Of a DNA stretch of 64,000 bases, positions 20,538 to 31,179 are shown one piece after another (the stretch's first letter is position 1; each line of letters starts with the position of its first letter). This DNA is from Craspedostauros australis (taxonomy: Eukaryota > Bacillariophyta > Bacillariophyceae > Mastogloiales > Achnanthaceae). The stretch lies in the NCBI GenBank assembly GCA_026770025.1, contig JAMXDE010000010.1:372001-436000 (forward strand), read 5' to 3'. A program made the position numbers and the translations under genes. The notes beneath the pieces were generated by a model. That model worked only from the letters and a program-made list of their open reading frames with translations, ran no database searches and was not told the DNA's origin.

Positions 20538-21578
20538 ATGCTTTCGAGGAGTTTGCAATTCGCGAGAGTTGTGGGGCGGCAGAGATGTCATTCTGCCAGG
20601 AACGGCATTCGAACCAGCTTGCTGCCGGGAAGAACGGTCGCGATACGGCCATCGCCGCTGTTTTCGAATCTGCCTTCGTGCTCCAGATCTTTCAGCAGCA
20701 ATTCGGAGACAAGCATGACTACAAGTGCAACTGCAAGTCCAGATGCAGGCGCAGGTGCAGATGCAGGTGCAGATGCAGGTACAGTTGGTGAGAATGCGGC
20801 TAAACCAGCTGATGCACTATCACCACCACAATCATCATCATCCTCAATATCATCCAATCGCAACAGCAGCAACAACAACAACAGCAACAACAAAAGCAAT
20901 GACGAACGACATGTCACCATGTACGAGCGCAATGCTGAACGCAACATGATCCCGCGTATTGCCACGGGCATCTCGTACTTCATCACGGCCTACTGGACGT
21001 GGTACGTCACCGACTTCGTCCCCGCCGTCAACGCATCGCCTATCGAGGATCTGCACATCGATCCCACCATCGGCTACCTCGGCATGGGACTGGGTCTCAT
21101 GACAAACATCGTCGCAACCCTCTACCCGATTCAGACCATTTCCAAGATCAGCATGCCGGTCACATCCTCCCAGCCCTACTTTCGCGTTCACATGCACACT
21201 TTTCCATTCATCCAGCCGTCCGCCAAATTTGTGGATTACCCGTTAGGCAAGCTCTACCTCGACACCAAGTCGGGCGACACGAAGACGATACTGAATCAAT
21301 TTAAGGGCGATATTTCACAGTTCCGCGGTCACTTGGGCATCTCCATCGCCGACCACTACGTCCCCATCCTCATGGAAATCCGTGATGCCAACGAACTAAC
21401 ATCGTCGAAGCAGCGGAATCAGCGGTTCGTGGAAGCACTCCTATTGCATGTTGGCGAAGCGACAGCACAAGGTCGGAAGCCCAAGAAAGGACGTCGCGTC
21501 GTAACATCGCAAGCCAGTGCGAAGCCCAGCAAACTGCAGTTCAAAAAGAAGCGGGGATCGCGGCGGCACCAAAGCTGA
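20538..21578 (+). CDS. Mitochondrial membrane protein, TMEM223-like
   Basis: 346 residues from the ATG at 20538. The first 55 residues are rich in Arg/Ser with almost no acids (MLSRSLQFARVVGRQR), a good mitochondrial presequence. A low-complexity Gly/Ala/Asp and Ser/Asn linker follows to about 125. Two hydrophobic segments come next: about 138-160 (IATGISYFITAYWTWYVTDF) and 176-200 (IGYLGMGLGLMTNIVATLYP). The C-terminal part is soluble and ends in a Lys/Arg-rich tail. Two membrane spans close together after a presequence match the TMEM223 layout, a cytochrome c oxidase assembly factor in animals. The similarity is of layout plus a few residues, so the name is tentative; mitochondrial location is more secure. 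Confidence 0.55.
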   Translation: MLSRSLQFARVVGRQRCHSARNGIRTSLLPGRTVAIRPSPLFSNLPSCSRSFSSNSETSMTTSATASPDAGAGADAGADAGTVGENAAKPADALSPPQSSSSSISSNRNSSNNNNSNNKSNDERHVTMYERNAERNMIPRIATGISYFITAYWTWYVTDFVPAVNASPIEDLHIDPTIGYLGMGLGLMTNIVATLYPIQTISKISMPVTSSQPYFRVHMHTFPFIQPSAKFVDYPLGKLYLDTKSGDTKTILNQFKGDISQFRGHLGISIADHYVPILMEIRDANELTSSKQRNQRFVEALLLHVGEATAQGRKPKKGRRVVTSQASAKPSKLQFKKKRGSRRHQS

Positions 21579-22177
21579 TCATGTGCAACATGTACTCGAA
21601 TAGATTAGAGAAAAGTAGAGGACGCGTCTCCTTGCTCATTCAATTCGATTACACTGATTTTCCATGCAAGTACTACCGGTGTGTTGCGTCCAGTTTCGAT
21701 TGGATCGGTGGAAGACAAGGTGCGAGTACAGAGAGTACAGAGTGTAGCGATGGAACACATACCTGGCATGCCATGCAACAAACATGTTTTAACGTACTCG
21801 TAGCTACCCACATTAATCCATAGTTGCGTTGGCATCTCTTTCTCTCTCTCTCTCTCTCTCTGAGATCCTTCATGACGGGAATAATCACGTACAACTCGAG
21901 CATTTAAAGTGTCTTGCAAATGAGGGACTCTAACATGTGCTGGCACAACTACCGATGATCATGTGCACAGAACTACTGCACCCCACATTTCTGTCTCAGC
22001 AGTGATGGTCAAATTTCAAGTGCTGTGGCAGCCGTGCTTGTTGTCGCTGATGAGCATGTCATCGCAACGTCCCATAGCGACAGCAACGGCATCTGATATC
22101 GCACTCCACTCCAATGCACTCCAATGCACCCCACCACAGTTCTCTAATCGACTCTGCTCTGCTCTACTCCGCAAACT
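21579..22177. other. Convergent intergenic with CT microsatellite
   Basis: 3' flanks of the TMEM223-like and ShKT genes. No gene seen. It contains a TACTCGTA octamer at 21795-21802, a CT microsatellite at 21836-21861 and a CTCTGCTCTGCTCTACTC run near 22150. Confidence 0.6.
21836..21861. repeat. CT dinucleotide microsatellite
   Basis: About 12 CT units in intergenic sequence. Read directly. Confidence 0.9.
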
Positions 22178-22858
22178 CTATTGAATCCGATCGCACGTGA
22201 AGCAAGACGGCGCGCATTCCGTCTGCATGAAGTTGGGGTTGGACGTGCATTCTCCCTGCACGCTCCACTGCGCGCACATGTCGTGCTTGTTGATGCATTG
22301 CGTGAGGACACGGACGTCCCGGTGGGATTGCCGAATGACGTGCATCTGGGCCTCGTAGATACGCTGCAGAACATCGCGTTCTTGATTGGGTTCCGTCACG
22401 ATCTGATGCGCCGACGCGCCGCCCAGGGTGTGCAGATGCACGCAGGAATCGCAGGCCTGACGGCATTGCGTGAGCATGTACTGCGGGTTCTTCTTGCATT
22501 CGCCTTGTCTGGCCCAATTGCTGCATTCGCGATTGGTGTTGAGGCATTGTCTCAGTTCTTGCGGTGATGGATCTTCCGATGTCTTCTCCTGTTGTTGTTG
22601 TTGTTGCTGTTGCTGCTGCTGGATATGCCGCTGTTGTTCTGTATCAACGGGCACCAGGCATTTGTAAGCATCCATCGTCTCATTGGTTGGGACGCATTCG
22701 GAGTTCACCTTGCTGGGGTGCAAGGAATCGCCATCGCCATTGCTATTGCCATTGTTGGCAGAGGCCTCATCAGCAGCGAGAAACGCCACCAACAGCAGCA
22801 TCATGATCAACCGCCACGCGGAAGGAACGGCATTGGATCGGGCCATCATCGTCGGCAT
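22178..22858 (-). CDS. Secreted protein with two ShKT domains
   Basis: 226 residues from ATG at 22858. An N-terminal signal peptide covers about residues 14-33 (AWRLIMMLLLVAFLAA). A low-complexity region with a poly-Gln tract follows. Two six-cysteine ShKT-type domains are visible: one running from CLNTNRECSNWARQGECKKN to QACDSC, the other from CINKHDMCAQWSVQGECTSN to CFTC at the C terminus. Both keep the C-x7-C-x2-W-x3-G-x-C-x2-N-P-x-(Y/F)-M pattern. ShKT domains are common in secreted stramenopile and plant proteins, often beside prolyl hydroxylases or proteases, and usually mediate binding; no toxin role is implied. No catalytic domain is present. Secretion and domains are clear; partner and role are unknown. 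Confidence 0.8.
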   Translation of the reverse strand: MPTMMARSNAVPSAWRLIMMLLLVAFLAADEASANNGNSNGDGDSLHPSKVNSECVPTNETMDAYKCLVPVDTEQQRHIQQQQQQQQQQQEKTSEDPSPQELRQCLNTNRECSNWARQGECKKNPQYMLTQCRQACDSCVHLHTLGGASAHQIVTEPNQERDVLQRIYEAQMHVIRQSHRDVRVLTQCINKHDMCAQWSVQGECTSNPNFMQTECAPSCFTCDRIQ

Positions 22859-23516
22859 TGTTCTTCAAGTTTGTGCCGCTATGTTCTCGTATGTAGGTGT
22901 GCCAGTTGGTGTGGTATCTGGATGGCACGTCCTCCTGGTTCTGTCTCTGTTTGTGGTCATGCGCTGCGTTCTGGTGAATGTATCCGTATGTACGTGCATG
23001 TGTGTGCATGTGTGCAAGCGTGGTGAGTAGATGCGGGAGGTGTTGTGGTTGGCGGGAACGCCTGCTTGTGACTATTTTGGGTCATTCGTTTCTTCCACGT
23101 TTCTCTTAGTCCATCGAATCAATCGAGATGATGATTCACATTCGTGACTAGAATGGTGTTCGCATGCACAAACACGCTCGAATGCGCGCCGAAATGAGCA
23201 CATCGAAATTCAAAACCGAAACCACGAACAAAATCTCGACCGCCGCCACAGACCAAACAACAACAACACAAACACGCAGCATGTGGAGGAAGAAAGGTGG
23301 CACGAACATCGTGATCATCACGAAGCGTCGAGCATCCTCGTGACAAAGTCATACCACCACACGTGCACACTCGGACGTGCTCTTCACCATTCACATCTCG
23401 TAACCTGCACAGTCGGAGGCACAGGCGCAGGCACAGTGTCAGAGATAGAGATAGAGATTGAGGCAAACGATAGAACGAACGATCCATTATAGATCGCACA
23501 ACGAAGAAGAGTGACG
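22859..23516. other. Divergent intergenic
   Basis: Upstream of the ShKT gene and of CENP-C. No gene seen. There is a GTGTGCATGTGTGCA-type run near 22995-23020, and the CENP-C leader just before its start is purine-rich. Confidence 0.5.
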
Positions 23517-26118
23517 ATGTCACCGAAACAGTCGCGAAGGGCCCCGAGCTCCGACAAGCAGCTCTCGGACAGTTTCCAGAATGCTGCGGCTCGAAAACAG
23601 CCGCAGAGGCAGAGGGCCGAATCCGCCAGCTCTTCAGCCAACAAGAAGGGTTCATCAGCTCGAGTGGCAACTCGGCAGAGCGCCAGACGAACGGTCGAAT
23701 CTATTTCCGTGGAAAGGAGCCCGAGCACGGGGATGGAGGACGTCGATCAATTCTTCAACTCTGCTGGCACTCCCGACTCGACCAAGCAAAGTCCTGCGAA
23801 GGCCTCGCGCAACAGGAGCGCCAAGCAGAATCGCAAGCCATCCAAGTCATCGGTTCCCACCACGCGCCTGAGCAAGGCCGCTGCCACGCCGCAACAACGT
23901 GTTCAATTCCAGCTGCCTGATGATCCGTCCGCCAATGCCTCCGCCAATCCTGGCACCGCAAACGGACCATCCGCAGCCACCATTGCGAATGTACCAAGCA
24001 AGCAGCTGAGCCAATCGAGCAGGAGCAAAAGGAAGAGGCTGACGGCGGATGTAGATGATTTGGACATGCTCAGTCCCGTGGCAACGGCACCACCGTCTCC
24101 GGTTCCCACTCCATCTCCGCCGCCCTCTCCGCCAGCAGAGGATGTTAATGAAAGCATGAACCCCGAGATGGACAAAGATGACATCGATCAGCAGAAGCAG
24201 CAGAAACAGCAGCAGCAGATTCCAGACGCATCCTCACCTCAAGCCTCCCAAGGTGGTGACGGTGACGTCGATGACAGAGGCGATCCGGTGGACATGAATA
24301 TGGACGTGGGCACAGGGATGGATATCCAAGACACTGATGATGATGATGCCAATGCCAGCAACAAGGACTTCACGACGACCTTTTTGACGCAGCCACAAGA
24401 AGTAATTCAGAATCAAGGTCAGAAGAGACGTGGAAGTGGGCAAGGCGTGGTCGATGCAACATCGCTCGAGAACGATGACGGCGAGCAACTCCCAGTACCA
24501 CCGCCTGAGAATGATGATGATGAAAATGAGGCGATGCTGGCCATGCCCGCCGACGAAGGGGACAGCGATGATACCACCTCTGAGGTCGAGAATGCAGACT
24601 TGGTGCCTCCCAATCGGCTCGTCCCTGCCGACCAAACCCCCGACCATGCCACCACACCGTCTATGGAGAGAGACGCTATTCCTTCACCAAACATGGCATC
24701 GCCGAATGCCTTGGATGGAATTAACGACAACGTTGGTGGTGACGAGGACGACATGGATGATGACGGTGAAGGTGGTGGGTTCAATGTGGTCGATGACGCC
24801 GTGACTCCGCCGAGAACCAGGAGGTCTCCAGGCTTAGTGCTATCAAACATCAAATCATCCAACTCCAGACGCTCGAAGCGACACCGGCGAAGGTCGCATG
24901 AATCGAGGGCGTCCACGGAGCAAAGTGTCGCTTCTGAGACTAGCCAATCGATGGCCAGTCCGGAGCCAGTGGGAGCCAACAAGCGGGGCAAGAGATCAAA
25001 GCAACAGGCGCGAAGCAGAAACATATTCTCACCTCCACCGGCTGGCAACCGAGAATACACACAAAGCCCCGTCCGAAATCGAGCACAAGTATCTCCGGAG
25101 GATCGGAATGTACGCAGATCAAAGCGCAACAAAACCAAGCCGCTGCAATTCTGGAAGAACGAAAAGTTGGTATACGGCGCTCATGAGGAAGAAGGAGAGC
25201 TGGGTGAGCTCATGGGCGACATGCCAGTCGTGATTTCCGTTCAAAAGGCGCTCAAGACACCCAAAAAGACAAGGCCCGCAAAGGCCGCAAGGCCAACGAT
25301 CAAGTTCAATCCCACGGCGTTGCGCAAAAAGTATGCCATCGAAGAGGGCAACAAGGCCGAGCTGTGGGACGAAGATGAGGAACAAATTCGAAGGATTCGT
25401 AAGTACTCCCGCGAGGTTTTGCTTCGGGTGATTGCAACGCCAATTCAATCGATGAACTCGAATGTGGATGCGGAGCAACCGTCCGAGCGCACTGTTCAAC
25501 GAGTATCATGATGTGCTCCTGCTACAAGTCCTGTGCACGATATGTTCATTTTTGGCTGTCATTTGCTGACGCCGCGGCTCATCGTCATTTTGCGACACAC
25601 CTACAATTGAATGCTCTGCTCTACAATACTGTGCACCACCACCACGCCATTCTACCTTCGCAGAGGTTGTTGCATACGCAGCGGACATGGTGGAGATGCA
25701 AATGCCCATCCAAGTGGGTAGAACGAAGAGCGAAGGGTTGGTGAGCTCCTTCGCGTCGTCAGGTTTCGATGTCAAGCTCGACCCGACAAGCAAATCTCTC
25801 GAAGGCTTCATCATGGGCTCCTTGCGTCTCCCCCCGAAGGGTATCAAGGATCCTGACACCGTAGGACAGTGCCTGCAAACCTATACGGTGTGCAGCTGTC
25901 AACCGGAGACGTTGGAGCTGGCCTTCCGAGACCCCAGGGATGAGAAGTTTCGGAAGAAGACTGCGACGCGTTTCCTGCTGAGCCCCGGCGACCTGTTCTG
26001 CGTGCCACCGTACAGCAGCTACCGGTTGCAGAATCATTCGCCCACAATGGAGTGCATCATCACGTGGACGGTCGTCAAGCTGACCGATGATGCCGGTTCA
26101 GGAGATGAAGACATGTAG
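23517..26118 (+). CDS. Centromere protein C (CENP-C/Mif2) homologue, two exons
   Basis: Inner-kinetochore scaffold that binds CENP-A nucleosomes. Exon 1 is 23517-25398 (first ATG at 23517) and exon 2 is 25664-26118. The 265-nt intron has donor C/GTAAGT and acceptor CCTTCGCAG, phase 1 both sides, giving 778 residues. The long N-terminal part is disordered and Ser/Pro/Asp-rich. Near residue 530 is the CENP-C motif (VRRSKRNKTKPLQFWKNEK): the Arg anchors plus the aromatic pair that contact H2A/H2B and the CENP-A tail. Exon 2 encodes the cupin dimerisation fold (about 635-760), with a PGDLFCVPPYSSYRLQN segment and C-terminal beta strands ending MECIITWTVVKL. The motif-then-cupin order is diagnostic of Mif2/CENP-C. 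The intron falls between the two modules. Confidence 0.85.
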
Positions 26119-26602
26119 AGGAGAATGTGTGCGTGGGCGTGTGCGTGCGCACCATACATATGTACGAGCAAGAGACAAAGCAAGAGAGGAACGCGCGTGA
26201 GGCAAAAGAGCCGAGGCTTGCGAACCATCAAGGGAAACGATGTGGGGCTTTTTGGACGTGCCGACACGCCGATCTGGACGGCGCTTGCGTCGGCTGTTAC
26301 ATATCCAAGAGTAACATGGTGCTTTAAATCATGTAGAAGCACATACTAGTAGCACACAGAGCGGAGAAATACGTAGTGGAACTTGTGGCCGCGAGCGCTG
26401 CCGCTACACTGGAAGAGGCAACGTCGCTGGTGTGGCATCGTGGAGAAAAACAAAGAAAACTAGAATAAAATGGATCGACGGTGAATAGCACACTCTTCAA
26501 ATCGCATCGCATTCATGTGCGTGCTGATCTTCGTTGAAGTGAGCCCCTGCACAATCTGCAATCCGTTGTCTGCCGTCTATCATCGACAGTTTACGATCAT
26601 AG
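26119..26602. other. Convergent intergenic
   Basis: 3' flanks of CENP-C and of the two-repeat protein gene. No gene, repeat or RNA recognised. There is a GTGTGCGTGCGC-type run just after the CENP-C stop codon. Confidence 0.5.
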
Positions 26603-28108
26603 CTACATCTTGCCCATCTGTCTTCCGGCCTCGCGGTCGTTGAACCAGTCTTCAGCGTAGGCCTTCTCTTCTCCTTGTTTCTGCGACAAGTCCATCTGCG
26701 CCGCTTTCCAAGCCAAGATTTGATTGCTGATCTCCACTTGGATGTTCTTGGGCGGGGACGGCGTTTGCTCTGGTCCTTGATCCTTGGTGTAAGGATCATC
26801 GAGACAATCAAACTTCCTCCGCACTGTGTCGCAACTAGGATCCAATTGCAGCTGTGTGCGATAGACTAAGCACGCCAGCGCACGCGCAGCCACAGCATGT
26901 TCCGCCGAGCGTTTGCTGCGGTAGCACACAGCACCTGTCGCAGCGTCGACAACGTACGCATCGGCATGGTCCGGATCGACGTACCGACCGCACGCGAAGA
27001 CTTCATGCGACACGGGGCACACAAAAAGCGATGTGTAGTGTGGTTGGATGGCCTTTCCCTTTGCGTTGCGCAATGGACGGCGTTGATCGTTGGCGCGCCA
27101 TTCGTCGATGCGATTCTGGATGATGGATTTCACATGCTGGGGAAGTTCCGTCTTCGTGTCTGGGTCGAGATACTTCGTGGTAACCTCGCGATCAATCACC
27201 ATAGCAAGAGCAGCGTCTGCATCGTCGATGGGAGCACCGTCGTTGTCACGTTCGTTGTCATCAGCGTTCTCCTCCGAACCAGCCTCGATTGTGGAGGTCG
27301 TAGTCTCCGATCGACGCAGGACGTGGCTGTGAATTGCGTGATACGCGGCCGCTTGACTCGCCATCTTGATCGTGCGGAACCAGACTGTTCCGGTCTTTGT
27401 ATCCACATCATACATTTCTGAATCCCCAAATCTGACTGCTGCGAAGCATTCATGCGTCAAGGGACACACGAAAACCGCGGAATGCTTGCGTCCATGGGAT
27501 GGACCATCATCGTGCCAGTTGATGTAGTTGCGTCCGTTGGTAATCTGCGTTCGCTCTGGCAGGGAATTGTACATCTCCGCCAACATTGATTTGGGATTGG
27601 AGTCGAACTTCTTCTTGATCGGAATGTGACGGAACAGCGTCTGGGGATCGTAGCATATTCCTGCCTGGGAGTCTGCCGTTGCAACGTCCGCATCCTTCGT
27701 CGTTGCCGCTGCCGCTGCCGTCGTCGTCGGCGCTTCCTCATCCGAATCATTGGGCACCTGGATGGTGGTCGCCCAAGTGAAGAAGGACTTGTCGATTTCA
27801 GCGTGATGGTAGAACCTGTACCACATGGCAAGGATGCTCTTGGGCTCACCGCAATCCAAGTTCAGAAAGGTGGAGCCAGAAAACTCGTTGCGTTCATCAT
27901 GGTCGAGGTCGGATGTGGGCTCTCGTCGTTGCGCTGGCTGCTGGGGCAGTTGCTGCCGTGTTTGCACCGAATGTCGGTATGAGACAGCCCCTGAGAGCGC
28001 CGCTTGGTGCGCTGTCTCGGTGGCCGCATCCCGGGCTTCGTATTGGCCATCAGGTTCGTCGTCCCACGAACAGCCATTGCCAACGAAGAGATATCCGTCG
28101 GCATCCAT
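26603..28108 (-). CDS. Unknown protein with two internal repeats, possibly dsRBD-like
   Basis: 501 residues from ATG at 28108. Two related blocks of about 85 residues stand out, near 173-260 and 325-410. Each has a helix with an acidic/aromatic face, a basic loop (GRKHSAVF in the first, QPHYTSLF in the second), a strand pair FVCP(L/V)(T/S)HE(C/V)FA...R, a Y-x-VD-x-(K/A)TG turn, and a final Ala-rich helix. The helix-strands-Ala-rich helix order is reminiscent of double-stranded RNA-binding domains, but the canonical GPxH and KKxAK residues are only partly there, so this is a suggestion. The region between is Thr/Ala/Asp-rich. No signal peptide or membrane segment. Confidence 0.6.
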   Translation of the reverse strand: MDADGYLFVGNGCSWDDEPDGQYEARDAATETAHQAALSGAVSYRHSVQTRQQLPQQPAQRREPTSDLDHDERNEFSGSTFLNLDCGEPKSILAMWYRFYHHAEIDKSFFTWATTIQVPNDSDEEAPTTTAAAAATTKDADVATADSQAGICYDPQTLFRHIPIKKKFDSNPKSMLAEMYNSLPERTQITNGRNYINWHDDGPSHGRKHSAVFVCPLTHECFAAVRFGDSEMYDVDTKTGTVWFRTIKMASQAAAYHAIHSHVLRRSETTTSTIEAGSEENADDNERDNDGAPIDDADAALAMVIDREVTTKYLDPDTKTELPQHVKSIIQNRIDEWRANDQRRPLRNAKGKAIQPHYTSLFVCPVSHEVFACGRYVDPDHADAYVVDAATGAVCYRSKRSAEHAVAARALACLVYRTQLQLDPSCDTVRRKFDCLDDPYTKDQGPEQTPSPPKNIQVEISNQILAWKAAQMDLSQKQGEEKAYAEDWFNDREAGRQMGKM

Positions 28109-29894
28109 GCTGTGCCCTGCTCAGCTGTCCAGAGAGAGAGAGAGAGAACGTGCCCTATTGTCAAAGTATAACAGTGGTTGTTACGTTTGCGATACTGCGA
28201 TGGGCAGTACGAGTATGGTACTGCTCTTTGTGGCTTGTTGTGTTGAGAGCAATGGAAACAATGGCTTCTGGTGGGGCCATCAGCGATGCTTCAGGGCGAA
28301 GAAACGAAGAGACGGACACAAAGAGAGAGAGAGAGAGAGAGAGAGAGGGCAGTCAGAGTGTTCGAATTCGAAGTGTCGCTGGTGGGAAGAGTATCCATTC
28401 GTCTGTGTCGATTTGTGTGTGATTTCTGACCGTTGTCTTTGCTCACAATTTTGTCTTTTCGCGATCTTTCGAATGGATTCGTTGGTGGTCACATCTTCAC
28501 CAGTTTCCGCAGTTTGTTGTGTTCTGTTGTCGATACAATCCACCAGAAACGCCGACTGGCCGTGGCCCATTCCCGACACCAACAGCACCAACAGCACACC
28601 AGAGGGGGCTTGTTTCTTGGATCCATGGCTATAGCAGAACCCGTGATGCGGGCGGTACATGAGGGGCAGAGTGATAGGATAGCATCGCTTCATTCGGATA
28701 GAGCGCGGTAAGGCTCGACTCTTCCTCGATCGATGCTGTATGAAGGAAAGCACTCTTGCTCTCATGTCGTGATAGGAGCCGCAAGCAGAGCGCACAGGTA
28801 CAGGGCAACACGGCCAGGACTGATAGGCGGCCAAGCAAACTTCGTTCATCTTTCTCGTTCGTGATGTCATTTCGGCACCGGCTTCGTGTCACGCAACAAC
28901 GATCGGACTCTTGATGACACGATCTACTCCAATCGATGATGATAGCGGGAAGGCACTCTTGCTCCAAGTAAGCGCTCGCACATTCAGCAGAGCGTTTCCC
29001 CCTGTTTTCTGCCCGCAGTCTGCCCGAATGAAGAGACAGAGAGAAAGAGAAGTCTATTATGTGTGAACCAGATTCCGTGAACTGTGTGTGAGTATTCCGA
29101 TGTATTGTAATGCATTATACTCGTACGAATATGGCTAGTATGTACTACTGGAAGAGTGCGTTGTCCTTGGCTTGTGTCCTGCGGCAATCTTTTTGCACGA
29201 TTGGTTGCTGCGTGATGGGTGGTACCATGGGAGTACCAGTTTCGCATCTTGTTCGTGCAGACCGTTGGAATTGTGGCATTACCCCCATGGAAACTGGTCG
29301 GTTCGATGCGTTTTCTTGCACCACAGCACAGTTGCGTGCGTGCATGAGTTGAACAGACCGAACTGACATGGGCGGGTAGAATCAATCGTGATGTTGCGGG
29401 CGCCAATTGTCGTCTCGCTTTTCTTGTCGAATGATGGATGTGTCGTGGTCAAACCAAGATCTTGCAGACTTGCCCGTTGCCGATCCATCCATCCGTCTCG
29501 CCTGTGCCTTGAGCCCCAACCGTTCCTTTGCGATAGTGGGAGTTTGGAAGCCCTCCGTTTCTCGAAGCCGATCGCATCAGAGATGACATCGCGCGCGAAG
29601 GTGGCTCCGGTGATGGGACTGTACTTTTCTCAGATGGCTTTGCGTCTGTTACACTGTCGACGATGAATCATCGATGGAATGCGGATGGTTGTTGGCGTGT
29701 ATCTGGTTGGTTTGCTTTATGTATGATTGTGTATTGCTCTTGTTTATTCTATGAAATATGAAACTGTTGTACAGATGGGTGTGGTACATATGAGTACATC
29801 GGTGGTGGTATGGATCGGAATGCCAGTTGGGGGGACGGCACCCGCGCGAGTCCTCATGCAGAGTACGATGCCGTGGCCGTCTCCTGTTTCATTC
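28109..29894. other. Long intergenic, no gene recognised
   Basis: 1.8 kb upstream of the two-repeat protein gene. I see no convincing coding region on either strand. Contents: GA-rich patch near 28130-28148, TACGAGTA at 28208-28215, GA microsatellite at 28321-28348 and TACTCGTA at 29118-29125. Confidence 0.5.
28321..28348. repeat. GA dinucleotide microsatellite
   Basis: About 13 GA units, read directly, in an intergenic region. Confidence 0.9.
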
Positions 29895-30077
29895 TCACGC
29901 ATCTTGCTTCTCGAGGTCCTTCTTCGCGTCGTTGTTGGCTGGCTTGACGTATCTCAACAGACGCAGCTCTTCGGTTCCCATGACCAGGACTCTGCGGTTG
30001 TATCTGCCGGCATCGCTTGCTCCCAGATTGGCGAGGAAGAGAGCGCCGACGATGACGATGGTTTTGAGACTGAACAT
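29895..30077 (-). CDS. Small predicted secreted protein, 60 residues
   Basis: ATG at 30077, 60 residues. Residues 1-23 form a strong signal peptide (Lys5, then a hydrophobic core IVIVGALFLANLGA, then a small-residue cleavage region SDAG). The mature part of about 37 residues is charged (RYNRRVLVMGTEELRLLRY...) and lacks cysteines. The leader just upstream is a repeated GCTCT run. No family recognised. The signal peptide is the only support beyond the open frame, so it may be a chance ORF or the first exon of a longer gene. Confidence 0.4.
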   Translation of the reverse strand: MFSLKTIVIVGALFLANLGASDAGRYNRRVLVMGTEELRLLRYVKPANNDAKKDLEKQDA

Positions 30078-31179
30078 GATGGAGCAGAGCAGAGCAGATT
30101 GTGGTGGTATTGTACTATGGTGTGGTAACTTCGGGATTTGAAAAGGGTTGTTGCTGCTTTCGCTTTGTTGCTGTCTCCGGTGTGGTGGTGGAGTTGCGCT
30201 GTGGTGGAATTGGCACGATTACGACCTGGCGTCTCTGTGCGTTTGTTGGTTGTGATGTTCGTTGGCGCAGCCGATGTCTTTTTATGACGAGAGAGTCACC
30301 ATCACCATCACGTCTTGCTTTTCTCTTTCTCACAACGGTCAGAAAAAAAGGGTACGTCGTTGTTCCAGTTCCCTTGGTGTCAGTGGGACGGTCGTGGCTT
30401 CGGTGAGAGTCTCTCGCTCTCGGCGTCATGCTTTCTCGTTGAGGGACTTCATTTCTTTCCGGAGAATCAAATGTGTGGTCCAAAACACGACCAAGAGGGA
30501 GAGAGGCGACTGGAGACGTGGGACTTGCTTTCTGTGTTGGCTCAAAAGCGCTTGCGTCCATGCCAGTGGAATGCAAAATATTGTGAGCTAAGTTCCACCA
30601 CTCAATGTCACATGTGACAGAAACACATGCCTCCGCCAACAAATCCAGCCACTCTCTCCGTCTTCATTCCTCCCGTGACAGGTTTTTTGAACATGTGGGA
30701 CAAAACAGCGAACGTGGATTTTGCGAGTTTTATGTGTGTCCGGAACGCACCAAGTCGTGTGTGTTGCAAGACGAAGCGCGACAGCAGCTCGTTCAATTCC
30801 CGTCTAGTCAATGATCGTGACGTCACCAGGTTCGTCACCAAAACGCAATCGCGTGTGAGCGATCTTCCGCGCCAGCAACAGAAAATGGATTTGTTTGTCG
30901 TTCCGCACTCGTAACCTGACAGGGCTCTGTCTAGAGATAGACAGAGGTAGGCCCAACGTCGCTGATCTACCATGCCAGAGTAGCTCGTACATACAGAAAC
31001 ATTGGGAGAGTAAGGTTGAATAAGACACCAGTACGTATAATAGCTCTTACACCTTTGATTTGTCTTGTGCTTGCGTTAGTCCATCCGACACAAGTACTTG
31101 TACTGTCTGCCCAATTCGTGCTCATATCACACTTGAATGGGGTATGAACGCGGGTTCTGCTTCAATCTGGTCGATGGCT
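30078..31179. other. Intergenic, no gene recognised
   Basis: 1.1 kb between the small secreted ORF and the 3' end of the metalloprotease gene. Contains a TGACGTCA palindrome at 30818-30825 and an AGAGATAGACAGAG patch near 30932-30946. ORFs of up to about 175 codons on the minus strand show no domain. Confidence 0.5.
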
